Position numbers and translations under genes: made by a program. Under the pieces are notes generated by a model. It was given only the letters and a program-made list of their open reading frames with translations, was not told where the DNA came from and ran no database searches. A stretch of DNA of 64,000 bases from assembly GCA_963830385.1 (NCBI GenBank), contig CAWHMD010000005.1, forward strand, positions 372,001 to 436,000, written 5' to 3'. Position 1 is the stretch's first letter. Every line of letters starts with the position of its first letter. This stretch comes from Bog-532 sp963830385 (lineage in GTDB: Bacteria > Actinomycetota > Actinomycetes > Streptosporangiales > Streptosporangiaceae). Below, piece after piece: positions 1 through 7,286 of the stretch.

Positions 1-335
1 TGATCGCGGTCTACGTACGCAAGCCGCTGCGCACCCCGGTGGCGCTGTCCAGCTGGGTCGACGCCGGCATCGTGGCGGCCGAGGCCGAGGCCCAGAAGGA
101 CATGGAAGACGAGGTGTGGACCCAGATCGCGTCCGACGTCGCGGCCTGGGGCTGCGGGGCGCGGGTGATGATCAGGAACGGCAGTGCGCTGGCCGAGCTG
201 CGCAAGGTGGCCATCCAGTCCGGGGCCGACAGCATCATCGTCGGGGCGTCCACCGGCCTGTGGCACCGGCTGTTCGGCTCGCTGGGCCACCGGCTGCTGC
301 GCTGCAAGCCCTGCCCGGTCACGATCGTGCCCTGA
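1..335 (+). CDS. Universal stress protein (UspA fold), C-terminal part
   Basis: The last 110 residues of a UspA-domain protein are visible; the start lies outside the window and the frame is open from base 3. The segment ADSIIVGAST followed by GSLGHRLLRCKPCPVTIVP matches the end of the family's nucleotide-binding loop (G-x2-G-x9-G-S/T type) and closing beta strand. UspA proteins are cytosolic dimers or tandem repeats that often bind ATP and help survival under stress; which subtype this is cannot be told from the fragment. It is followed by a 100-base gap and a codirectional but unrelated reductase-like gene. Confidence 0.85.
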   Translation, partial: IAVYVRKPLRTPVALSSWVDAGIVAAEAEAQKDMEDEVWTQIASDVAAWGCGARVMIRNGSALAELRKVAIQSGADSIIVGASTGLWHRLFGSLGHRLLRCKPCPVTIVP

Positions 336-403
336 CGTCATCGGCCGGCCGCGGACCTGCCATCCGGCCGGCCGATGATTTCACGGCGCGCGGCCCGTCT
401 GCC

Positions 404-427
404 CGTTCAGCTGACCATTACTGAACG
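404..427. promoter_or_regulatory. Inverted repeat ahead of the reductase-like gene
   Basis: CGTTCAG (404-410) and CTGAACG (421-427) form a perfect 7-bp inverted repeat with a 10-base spacer. It lies directly upstream of the GAGGAGG ribosome binding site of the gene at 439. It could be an operator or an RNA hairpin near the ribosome site. No regulator gene is adjacent, so the binding protein is unknown. Confidence 0.35.
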
Positions 428-438
428 AGGAGGACGCG

Positions 439-1059
439 ATGAGGCTCACCATCCAGACGTTCCTGACCCTGGACGGCGTGATGCAGGCGCCAGGCGGAAC
501 GGACGAGGACACCGACGGCGGCTTCACCCACGGCGGCTGGTCGTTCCCGTACGGCGACGAGGACTTCGGCGCGGCCGTGACCAGCTACATGGACCAGGCC
601 GGCGGCTTCCTGCTCGGCCGCAAGACCTACCAGATCTTCTCCGGCTTCTGGCCGAAGGTCACCGACCCGGCCGACCCGGTCGCCAGCAAGCTCAACGCGC
701 TGCCCAAGTACGTCGCGTCGAGCACGCTCAGCTCGGTCGACTGGCACAACTCGACGCTGCTGGGCGGGGACGTGGTATCCGAGGTGACCAAGCTGAAGGA
801 GCGCCCGGGCGGCGACCTGCAGGTGCACGGCAGCGGCCTGCTGGCCCAGGCCCTGATCGACGCCGACCTGATCGACGAGTACCACCTGTTCTACTTCCCG
901 GTGCACCTGGGCACGGGCAAGAAGCTGTTCCGGGACGGCGCCCCGCCCCGCGCCCTGAAGCTGGTCGACTCCAAGACCAGCAGCACCGGGGTCCTCATCA
1001 CCCGCTTCCAGCCGGACGGGCCGGCCCGTTACGGCTCGTACGCGGAGGAGGCTTCCTGA
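439..1059 (+). CDS. Dihydrofolate-reductase-like (RibD C-terminal domain) protein
   Basis: A 206-residue cytosolic protein of the RibD C-terminal/dihydrofolate reductase superfamily. It begins MRLTIQTFLTLDGVMQAPGG, the usual opening strand and NADPH-loop region, and has VHGSGLLAQALIDADLIDEY and a GTGKKLF segment typical of this actinobacterial family. Members are NAD(P)H-dependent oxidoreductases of mostly unknown substrate; resistance and pterin roles are guesses. The ATG is chosen because an aggagg ribosome site sits 8 bases upstream. Its 3' end overlaps the convergent transporter gene by 31 bases. Confidence 0.85.
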   Translation: MRLTIQTFLTLDGVMQAPGGTDEDTDGGFTHGGWSFPYGDEDFGAAVTSYMDQAGGFLLGRKTYQIFSGFWPKVTDPADPVASKLNALPKYVASSTLSSVDWHNSTLLGGDVVSEVTKLKERPGGDLQVHGSGLLAQALIDADLIDEYHLFYFPVHLGTGKKLFRDGAPPRALKLVDSKTSSTGVLITRFQPDGPARYGSYAEEAS

Positions 1060-2327
1060 GCGGTGGCGGCCGCGGCCGCGGGTGCGCCGCGGGTGGCCCG
1101 CATCAGCCAGAGGCTGAGCGCCGTGCACGCCGCGGCCACCACGCACAAGATCAGCGGCACCGCCCGCACCCCGGCCACCTCGATCGCCCGGCCCAGCAGC
1201 GGCGGGAACACGATGCCGCCGAGCATCGAGGTGGCCATCACGTAGGCGCTGGCGGCGGCGACCCGGGGGGCGGACCGGATCAGCCAGGGCAGCCCGGTGG
1301 CCCAGATCGGCGCGCACATGAACCCGAGGCCGCCGTAGGCCCACGGCGACGCGGCCGGGACCGTCGCCAGCAGCAGGAACCCCGCCATGCCGGCACAGCA
1401 GCCGGTGACGAACGCGGGTGCGGGCCAGCGGAGGCTGAGCGGGACCGCGATGAACCGCCCGGCCGTCAGCGCCAGCCAGAACGCCGAGGTGGCGGTGGCC
1501 GCGACCGTGGCCGGGTAGCCGATCGCCTCCAGGTGGGTTGGCTCCCAGCCCCCGACCCCGGACTCGATGGCGACGTAGAGCACGTAGATGGCGACGAACG
1601 CCGCCACGATCAGCCCGGTCCGCCGCCGGCTGGGCGGGGACGGTGAGCCGGGCGACCCTTTTATATCTGGAAAATGTTCCTCCGGGGCGGGGTCCCCAGC
1701 GCGGTCCGGGTGCACTCCGGCCAGGGTGGGGATCAGGAGCACGGCGGCGGCCGCCACTCCCCCGAACAGCCATGGGTAGTGGGCCGCGCCGACCGCGCCG
1801 ATCAGGGCCGGGCCGATGACCGCGCCCACCCCGAAGAACGCGTTGAGCAGGTTCAGCATGGCGGCGCTGCGGTGGCCGAACCCGATCGCGAACAGGTGGT
1901 TGAGGCCGTAGTCGATGCCACCCGAGCCGAACCCGATGACCAGCGCCGCGGTCAGCGCCACCGTCCAGGACGGGCCGGGCAGGGCCGGGGCCAGCGCGAA
2001 CCCGGCCGTGCCCACGCCGGCCAGCGCGTAGGACGCGGCCAGCAGCCGCCGGTCCCCCAGCCGGGACCAGAGCAGGTGGTAGAGCACCACGCCGACCAGC
2101 GCGCCGGCGAAGTCCGCGGACAGGGCCAGGCCGGCCACGGACGGGGACACCCCGAACCGGCTGCGGAACGCGGGGATGGCCGGCCCGTACAGTGCCTGCA
2201 TGGCCCCGATGAGCACGAACGCGGCGCAGCAGCCGGCCAGCGCCACCGGGGTGAGCGGGGCTGACGGCTTACCTGTGGGCGTTTTCTGCCGAGGCTGGCG
2301 GGGGATCACAATGATTTGATATCGCAT
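1029..2327 (-). CDS. MFS transporter, 12-segment type
   Basis: About 432 residues with two sets of roughly six hydrophobic segments separated by a cytoplasmic loop (around EEHFPDIKGSPGSPSPPSRR). It fits the major facilitator superfamily of secondary transporters in the plasma membrane; the substrate is unknown. The start is uncertain. ATG at 2327 is listed because sequence further upstream would run into the divergent transporter gene; no Shine-Dalgarno is visible, and GTG at 2309 is an alternative. The central loop is encoded by an AT-rich codon patch (about 1655-1685) unlike the rest. It diverges from the MFS-MarR gene with only about 25 bases between starts. Confidence 0.8.
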   Translation of the reverse strand: MRYQIIVIPRQPRQKTPTGKPSAPLTPVALAGCCAAFVLIGAMQALYGPAIPAFRSRFGVSPSVAGLALSADFAGALVGVVLYHLLWSRLGDRRLLAASYALAGVGTAGFALAPALPGPSWTVALTAALVIGFGSGGIDYGLNHLFAIGFGHRSAAMLNLLNAFFGVGAVIGPALIGAVGAAHYPWLFGGVAAAAVLLIPTLAGVHPDRAGDPAPEEHFPDIKGSPGSPSPPSRRRTGLIVAAFVAIYVLYVAIESGVGGWEPTHLEAIGYPATVAATATSAFWLALTAGRFIAVPLSLRWPAPAFVTGCCAGMAGFLLLATVPAASPWAYGGLGFMCAPIWATGLPWLIRSAPRVAAASAYVMATSMLGGIVFPPLLGRAIEVAGVRAVPLILCVVAAACTALSLWLMRATRGAPAAAAATAQEASSAYEP

Positions 2328-2352
2328 CGCGCGCGTGGCGAGAGGACGGGCC

Positions 2353-4551
2353 ATGACCACTGCCCAGGCTGATCCCGAGGCCCCCGCCGCCACCCCGGAC
2401 ATCAGCCGCCAGCGCCTGCTGATCATCATCGGGGCGCTGCTGCTGGGCATGCTGCTAGCCGCGCTGGACCAGACGATCGTGGCCACCGCGCTGCCGACGA
2501 TCGCCGGTGACCTGCACGGGCTGTCGCACCTTTCCTGGGTGGTGACCGCCTACATCCTGGCCTCGACCGCCTCGACCCCGCTGTGGGGCAAGCTCGGCGA
2601 CCAGTACGGGCGCAAGATCTTCTTCCAGGCCGCGATCGTGATCTTCCTGGTCGGGTCGGCGCTGGCCGGGCTGAGCAGCTCGATCATCGAGCTGATCGCG
2701 TTCCGGGCCCTGCAGGGCATCGGGGGCGGCGGCCTGATCATCGGCGCGCAGACCATCGTGGGTGACGTGGTTTCGCCCCGCGAGCGCGGTCGCTACCAGG
2801 GGATCTTCGGCGCGGTGTTCGGGGTGACCAGCGTGATCGGCCCGCTCATCGGCGGGTTCTTCGTGGACAACCTGTCCTGGCGCTGGGTGTTCTACATCAA
2901 CCTGCCGATTGGCGCCGTGGCACTGGCGGTGACCGCGGCGGTGCTGCCGGCGGCGACGGGCCGCCGGGTGGCCCACAAGATCGACTACCTCGGCACCCTG
3001 CTGCTGGCCGCCGCGGCCACCAGCTTCGTGCTGCTGACCACGCTGGGCGGCAGCACCTTCGGCTGGGCGTCGGCGCCGATCATCATCATGGGCGTGGCCG
3101 GGGTGGTCCTGCTGGTCCTGTTCGTGTTCGCCGAGCGCCGCGCGGCCGAGCCGGTGCTGCCGCTCCAGCTGTTCCGGTACCGGGTGTTCTCGGTCAGCAG
3201 CGCGGTCGGGTTCGTGGTCGGGTTCTCGATGTTCGGCGCGATCACCTACCTGCCGCAGTACGAGCAGGTGGTGAAGGGGGTCAGCCCGACCATCTCCGGG
3301 CTGCGGCTGCTGCCGCTGGTCCTCGGCCTGCTGCTGACCTCGACCACGTCCGGCATCGCGATCAGCAAATGGGGCCGGTACAAGGTGTTCCCGATCGCCG
3401 GTACCGCGCTCATGACCGTGGGCCTGTACCTGCTGTCGATGCTGACCGTGTCGACCGGGGTGCTGGCCAGCTCGGTTTACATGTTCGTGCTGGGCATCGG
3501 GATCGGCCTGGTGCTGCAGGTGCTGGTCATCGCGGTGCAGAACGTGGTCCCCTACAGCGACCTGGGCGCGGCCACCTCGGGGGCCACGTTCTTCCGGTCG
3601 ATCGGCGGGTCGTTCGGCACCGCGGTATTCGGCGCGATCTTCTCCGCCCAGCTGGCCGGCAACCTCAAGCACTACCTGGCCGGGCTGTCGCTGCCGGCCG
3701 GGTTCAACGGGACCCAGGGCAGCAGCCCGGCCGCGCTGGCCAAGCTGCCACCGGCGGTGCATCACGGGTACCAGCAGGCCTATGCGTCCTCGCTGCACAC
3801 CGTGTTCCTGGTCGCGGTGCCGATCGCCGCGGTGGCGTTCGGCCTGTCCTGGCTGCTCAAGGAGGTTCCGCTGCGGCAGACCAGCAAGGCGCCCAACCCT
3901 GCGCAGACGCTGGCCCCGACCGCGGCCCCGGCCGCCTGCACCTCGGTCGACGAGATCGGCCGGGCGCTCAGCGTGCTGGCCAGCGGGCAGCCCCGGCAGC
4001 GGATCTACGAGCGGCTGGCCAGCCGGGCCGGGGTGACGATCGACGCGGCCGGCTGCTGGATGCTGTACCGGATCCACGAGCATCCGGGGGACGGCGTGGC
4101 CGCGCTGAGCGAGCAGCTGGACTTCCCCGAGGACACGGTGCGGCTGTTGCTGGGCAACCTGGCCGGGCGGGGGCTGGTGGTGTCGGCCAACGGCATGGCG
4201 GCCGCGTCTCGTCCCCGCGATGGAGTGCCGGGGACCCTCGGGACGCCCGCCGGGCCGCCCATCAACGCGGACGCCCCGGTCGTGCTGACCCCCGCCGGTG
4301 AGGCGGCGGCCGAGCAGCTGGTCACCGCCCGCTACGACGCGGTGGCGGACCTGGTGCAGGACTGGAACCCCGAACAGCACGCGGAGCTGGCCGCGCTGCT
4401 GCAGAAGCTGGCGCGGCACCTGGCCGAGGGACCGGCGCCGGTGCCCGGGCAGCCGGAGCTGGCCGGGGCGGGGGCTGGTCCCGGGGCTGGGACATCGGGT
4501 CCTGGCTCTGGTTCTGGCTCGGCCGGCCGTTCTGTCGGACCCTCAAGTTAG
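2353..4551 (+). CDS. DHA2 (EmrB/QacA) exporter fused to a MarR-like winged helix
   Basis: A 732-residue fusion. Residues ~20-500 form a 14-segment drug:H+ antiporter of the EmrB/QacA type, with LAALDQTIVATALPTIAG in helix 1, WGKLGDQYGRK in loop 2-3 and a GPLIGGF motif C. Residues ~530-690 are a cytoplasmic extension resembling a MarR winged helix: GVTIDAAGCWMLYRIHEHPG, then VAALSEQLDFPEDTVRLLLG, then VVLTPAGEAAAEQL, which is the wing and dimer helix. The tail is Gly/Ser/Pro rich. Family knowledge says efflux of drugs or metabolites. The fused domain may sense ligand or bind DNA at the membrane; that is inference. ATG 2353 has gagagga 8 bases upstream; an in-frame GTG at 2335 is the alternative. 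Confidence 0.88.
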   Translation: MTTAQADPEAPAATPDISRQRLLIIIGALLLGMLLAALDQTIVATALPTIAGDLHGLSHLSWVVTAYILASTASTPLWGKLGDQYGRKIFFQAAIVIFLVGSALAGLSSSIIELIAFRALQGIGGGGLIIGAQTIVGDVVSPRERGRYQGIFGAVFGVTSVIGPLIGGFFVDNLSWRWVFYINLPIGAVALAVTAAVLPAATGRRVAHKIDYLGTLLLAAAATSFVLLTTLGGSTFGWASAPIIIMGVAGVVLLVLFVFAERRAAEPVLPLQLFRYRVFSVSSAVGFVVGFSMFGAITYLPQYEQVVKGVSPTISGLRLLPLVLGLLLTSTTSGIAISKWGRYKVFPIAGTALMTVGLYLLSMLTVSTGVLASSVYMFVLGIGIGLVLQVLVIAVQNVVPYSDLGAATSGATFFRSIGGSFGTAVFGAIFSAQLAGNLKHYLAGLSLPAGFNGTQGSSPAALAKLPPAVHHGYQQAYASSLHTVFLVAVPIAAVAFGLSWLLKEVPLRQTSKAPNPAQTLAPTAAPAACTSVDEIGRALSVLASGQPRQRIYERLASRAGVTIDAAGCWMLYRIHEHPGDGVAALSEQLDFPEDTVRLLLGNLAGRGLVVSANGMAAASRPRDGVPGTLGTPAGPPINADAPVVLTPAGEAAAEQLVTARYDAVADLVQDWNPEQHAELAALLQKLARHLAEGPAPVPGQPELAGAGAGPGAGTSGPGSGSGSAGRSVGPSS

Positions 4552-4554
4552 GCT

Positions 4555-4594
4555 CCAACTGTACAAATTCGATGGGTTCTCAATGTACAGTTGG
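4555..4594. promoter_or_regulatory. Toxin-antitoxin operator, paired TGTACA palindromes
   Basis: CCAACTGTACA (4555-4565) and its exact reverse complement TGTACAGTTGG (4584-4594) flank an 18-base spacer just before the antitoxin start. Each arm contains the self-palindromic TGTACA. This hexamer is the known core bound by YefM in the E. coli yefM-yoeB operator. The downstream gene encodes a Phd/YefM-like antitoxin, so autoregulation through this site is the natural reading. Confidence 0.75.
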
Positions 4595-4598
4595 GAGT

Positions 4599-4862
4599 GT
4601 GGATGTGGCCGTTACCGAGCTGCGCGCTCGGCTGAGCGTGTGGCTGGACCTGGTCCGGCACGGGGAAGAAGTCGTGATCACCGATCGCGGGCTGCCGGTG
4701 GCGCGGCTGCTCGGCCTGGACAGCACGCCAACGCTGGAGCGGCTGACCGACGAGGGCGTGGTTGCGCGGCCGGTGTCGGGTCAGCGACCCACGGCGTCCG
4801 GCCGGACACGCCCCCGGTCCCGGCAGCCGGTGGCCGACATCGTCAGTGAGCAGCGAGGCTGA
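4599..4862 (+). CDS. Type II antitoxin, Phd/YefM family
   Basis: An 87-residue protein opening VDVAVTELRARLSVWLDLVR and HGEEVVITDRGLPVARLLGL, the standard Phd/YefM DNA-binding fold in which the antitoxin dimer binds its own operator. The C-terminal ~35 residues are basic and probably disordered until they wrap the toxin. GTG 4599 is chosen because family members start one or two residues before VAVTEL; GTG 4605 is possible, and ATG 4572 would place the operator inside the gene. The stop lies four bases before the start of the PIN-domain toxin, so the two genes form an operon. Confidence 0.88.
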   Translation: MDVAVTELRARLSVWLDLVRHGEEVVITDRGLPVARLLGLDSTPTLERLTDEGVVARPVSGQRPTASGRTRPRSRQPVADIVSEQRG

Positions 4863-4866
4863 GCCG

Positions 4867-5301
4867 GTGGCGCTGGTGTACTTCGACGCCAGTGCCGTGG
4901 TGAAGCTGCTGGTCGAGGAGCAGGGAACCGACCTGGCTGCCCAGTTGTGGGACGGGTGCGACGCGCCGGTGGCCAGCCGGCTGGCCTACCCGGAGGTATG
5001 CGCCGCGCTGGCGGCCGCCACCCGCAATCACGCCCTGGCCGAGGACGAGGCCGACACCGCGGCCCGGTCGTGGGAGGAGTTCTGGGCTGCCACCCGCCCG
5101 ATCGAGCTGACCGCGACCGTGGAACGGCGGGCTGGCGAACTCGCCCGGACCCACGCACTGCGGGGCGCGGACGCCGTCCACCTGGCCAGCGCGCTAGCCG
5201 TGGGAGACGCCGGCCTCGTGGTGGCCGTCTGGGACAAGCGACTGCACGCCGGGGCGCGGGCAGCGGGACTGAGGGTGGCTCCGGCCACGCTCGGCGATTA
5301 G
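4867..5301 (+). CDS. VapC-type PIN-domain toxin ribonuclease
   Basis: A 144-residue PIN-domain protein. The acidic residues expected to bind Mg2+ are visible: D7 (YFDASAVVKLL), E43 (YPEV), D102 (GADAVHLA) and D123 (VWDKRL). VapC toxins are endoribonucleases that cut tRNA or rRNA when the antitoxin is degraded. Here it pairs with the Phd/YefM-like antitoxin immediately upstream, a mixed pairing common in actinomycetes. GTG 4867 gives the usual N-terminus just before the first Asp. All catalytic residues are present, so it looks active. Confidence 0.9.
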   Translation: MALVYFDASAVVKLLVEEQGTDLAAQLWDGCDAPVASRLAYPEVCAALAAATRNHALAEDEADTAARSWEEFWAATRPIELTATVERRAGELARTHALRGADAVHLASALAVGDAGLVVAVWDKRLHAGARAAGLRVAPATLGD

Positions 5302-5337
5302 CGGTCACGACCGCTTGGGGCGGCTGGCGCCGGGTGG

Positions 5338-5709
5338 TCAGCGGTAGCGGAAGCCGTCCAGGAAGCGGCGGAACACGCCGCCTTCGCGAGCGAGCGGGGG
5401 TGCGCTCGGGGCGGTGGCGCGCTGGCGGGCGACGGGCTGGTCGTAGTCGGTGCGGGCGATGGCGTCGACGGTCTGGGCCTCGTCGAAGTCCTCGGAGCCC
5501 TCGATCTGGGGCACGTAACCGACCAGCATGCCGTCCCGCATGACCTGTGCTTCGAGGCCGGCCGTACCATCAGTGTCCCACTCGGCCTCGCGGCCGCCGG
5601 GCAGCGAGACCCGCACTCCGTACTGGCCGATGTTGGCGCGCAGCAGGTGAGCGTTGACGCCGCGGTCGCGCAACTGATCCACCACCCGGCGGGCACGAAA
5701 TTCGTCCAT
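5338..5709 (-). CDS. Conserved hypothetical protein
   Basis: A 123-residue soluble protein I do not recognise. Residues 1-75 look folded: a helix (MDEFRARRVVDQLRDRGVNA), then strands with GVRVSLPGGREAEWDTD and VGYVPQIEGSEDFDE. The rest is Arg/Ala/Pro rich and ends RFLDGFRYR. There are no membrane segments and no cysteines. It is convergent with the toxin gene and divergent from the CBM48 gene. A TAGCGT -10-like element exactly 6 bases before the ATG suggests leaderless transcription. Function unknown. Confidence 0.7.
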   Translation of the reverse strand: MDEFRARRVVDQLRDRGVNAHLLRANIGQYGVRVSLPGGREAEWDTDGTAGLEAQVMRDGMLVGYVPQIEGSEDFDEAQTVDAIARTDYDQPVARQRATAPSAPPLAREGGVFRRFLDGFRYR

Positions 5710-5715
5710 GTCATG

Positions 5716-5721
5716 ACGCTA
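5716..5721 (-). promoter_or_regulatory. -10 element for a leaderless start
   Basis: On the minus strand TAGCGT fits the actinobacterial TANNNT -10 pattern and is followed by six bases and then ATG (5709). This would put the transcription start on the A of the start codon. No convincing -35 element is present. Confidence 0.35.
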
Positions 5722-5897
5722 GCCGCGTTGGCTGAAAAGTTGCTGAGAGTTTGCCCGACGGCGGCTTCCGGACTTGACCGGGGGCGTTTGCCAGGGTGAA
5801 GCCCCGGGGACATCCGTCGTTGCCGGTCGGGCAATACTGTCCATACCGGCCACCTAGGCCAGCAAGCCCGGACCGCGAGCCAAGGAAGCACACCACG

Positions 5898-6776
5898 ATG
5901 GACCTGTCCCACGTCCGCCGCATGGGCAAGCAGCCATACGAAACCGTCCGGGAGCAGCTCGAGGAACTCGGCGACCGCGTGATCTCCCGGCAAGGGGAAG
6001 ACGGCGCGCCGGCCCGGCAGGGTTACCGGCGGTTCCTCGGCGCGCTGGACGAGCTGGCCGGCCGCCTGCTGGACGACGACGAGATCGCCCAGCGCGGCCA
6101 GGACCTGCTCAAGCAGCAGGAGGCCGACGGGGCTTCGGAGGCTGGGGCTGGCGAGGCGGCGCGGGACGCGGCCGATGGTACGCCGGGCGGCGAGCCGGGT
6201 GAGTCCGGTGGTGCAGATGAGTCCGGCGGGGTGGATGAGCCCGGTGGGGCGGATGAGTCCGGTGGCTCGGTGTGGACGCAGGCTTCCGGTGAAGCTGACG
6301 AGGCGGCGGCGGCGTCGGCGGCCGGAGCTGGGGCTGGTGGTGCAGCCCGGACTGGGACTGAGGAGGCAATAGTGCCGGAAACGCCGGGAGCGACTGGGGA
6401 GGCCGGGGTGGGCGAATCCTGGGCGGCCGGGAACGCCCGGGTGGCCGAGGAGAACGCCGCGGGCGACGGGCCGGCGGCGGCCGAGAGCGGACCGGGGCCG
6501 GGCGAGCGGACGGTGGATGTGGTGTTCTCGCTGCCGGCCGGGACGCGGGCCGAACGGGTGGCGCTGTGCGGGGAGTTCAACGACTGGTCGGTCGAGGCCA
6601 CCAGCCTGGCCAGGGGAGCCGACGGCGCCTGGTCGGTGACGGTGGCGCTGGTGCCGGGCACCTACCGGTACAAGTACCTGCTCGACGGTTCGACCTGGGA
6701 GAACGGGCCAGACGCGGACCGCTTGGAGGAGAACGCCTACGGCACCCTCGACTCGGTGATCGTCGTCAGCGGCTGA
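5898..6776 (+). CDS. CBM48 / AMPK-beta-like glycogen-binding protein with acidic repeat linker
   Basis: A 292-residue three-part protein. Residues 1-78 are helical and charged. Residues ~79-203 are low-complexity Gly/Ala/Glu/Asp/Ser, including a short repeat (ADESGGVDEPGGADESGG). Residues ~204-291 form a CBM48/early-set domain: VALCGEFNDWS, then GAWSVTVALVPGTYRYKYLLDG and W267, with the aromatic and turn residues that bind alpha-glucan. No catalytic domain follows, unlike GlgB or isoamylase. It may be an accessory or tethering protein on glycogen; that is inference. ATG 5898 has aagga about 12 bases upstream. Confidence 0.8.
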   Translation: MDLSHVRRMGKQPYETVREQLEELGDRVISRQGEDGAPARQGYRRFLGALDELAGRLLDDDEIAQRGQDLLKQQEADGASEAGAGEAARDAADGTPGGEPGESGGADESGGVDEPGGADESGGSVWTQASGEADEAAAASAAGAGAGGAARTGTEEAIVPETPGATGEAGVGESWAAGNARVAEENAAGDGPAAAESGPGPGERTVDVVFSLPAGTRAERVALCGEFNDWSVEATSLARGADGAWSVTVALVPGTYRYKYLLDGSTWENGPDADRLEENAYGTLDSVIVVSG

Positions 6777-6812
6777 TCCATCCCGGAGCCGGAGGCCCCG
6801 GCGGGGGCATGG

Positions 6813-7286
6813 TCATCGCCCCGCCGGCGGGGCCAGGTCCGAGCGGGCGGTGAGGAAGAACCAGATCACCAGCCCGGTGACCACGGCCGGGCCGGACGCC
6901 TGCCCGGGGACGAGCGCCAGGACCAGCAGCGAGAGCAGCGCGGCGGCCAGGGCGCGGGCCAGCAGCCGCAGCGGCCGGCCGTGCCGGACGCGGGCCGGGA
7001 TCATGAGCAACCCCGGTCCGAGGCTCGCGCCGGGCCATCGGGCTGTTGGCGCGCCCGGCGGTGGGACGTGCGGTTCGGTGACGGCGAGGTCGGCGTAGGC
7101 CTCGGACCGTCCCCAGGGCGTGCGGAGCTGGGCGTACGCGGTGGCGGCGGTGGTGTAGCAGGCGACGTCGCCGCCGTCGGGCCGGTCGGGGTGGGTGGCG
7201 GCGGCGATGTCTTTCCACGCCGTGCGGACCTGAGCGTCGTCCAGGTCCGCACGGACCGGGAGCCCCAGCACCTCGAACGGGTTCAC
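6813..7286 (-). CDS. Membrane-anchored J-domain protein
   Basis: 157 residues. The N-terminus MNPFEVLGLPVRADLDDAQV with the HPD tripeptide at 32-34 (THPDRPDGGD) is a J-domain, the part that activates DnaK ATPase. No Gly/Phe or zinc-finger region follows. Residues ~105-150 hold one or two hydrophobic segments, so the protein should sit on the membrane with the J-domain in the cytoplasm. Its GTG start overlaps the stop of the TraG-like ATPase gene (GTGA, 7283-7286), so it is the third gene of a coupled trio. It may recruit DnaK to the transfer ATPase; that is inference. Confidence 0.8.
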   Translation of the reverse strand: MNPFEVLGLPVRADLDDAQVRTAWKDIAAATHPDRPDGGDVACYTTAATAYAQLRTPWGRSEAYADLAVTEPHVPPPGAPTARWPGASLGPGLLMIPARVRHGRPLRLLARALAAALLSLLVLALVPGQASGPAVVTGLVIWFFLTARSDLAPPAGR

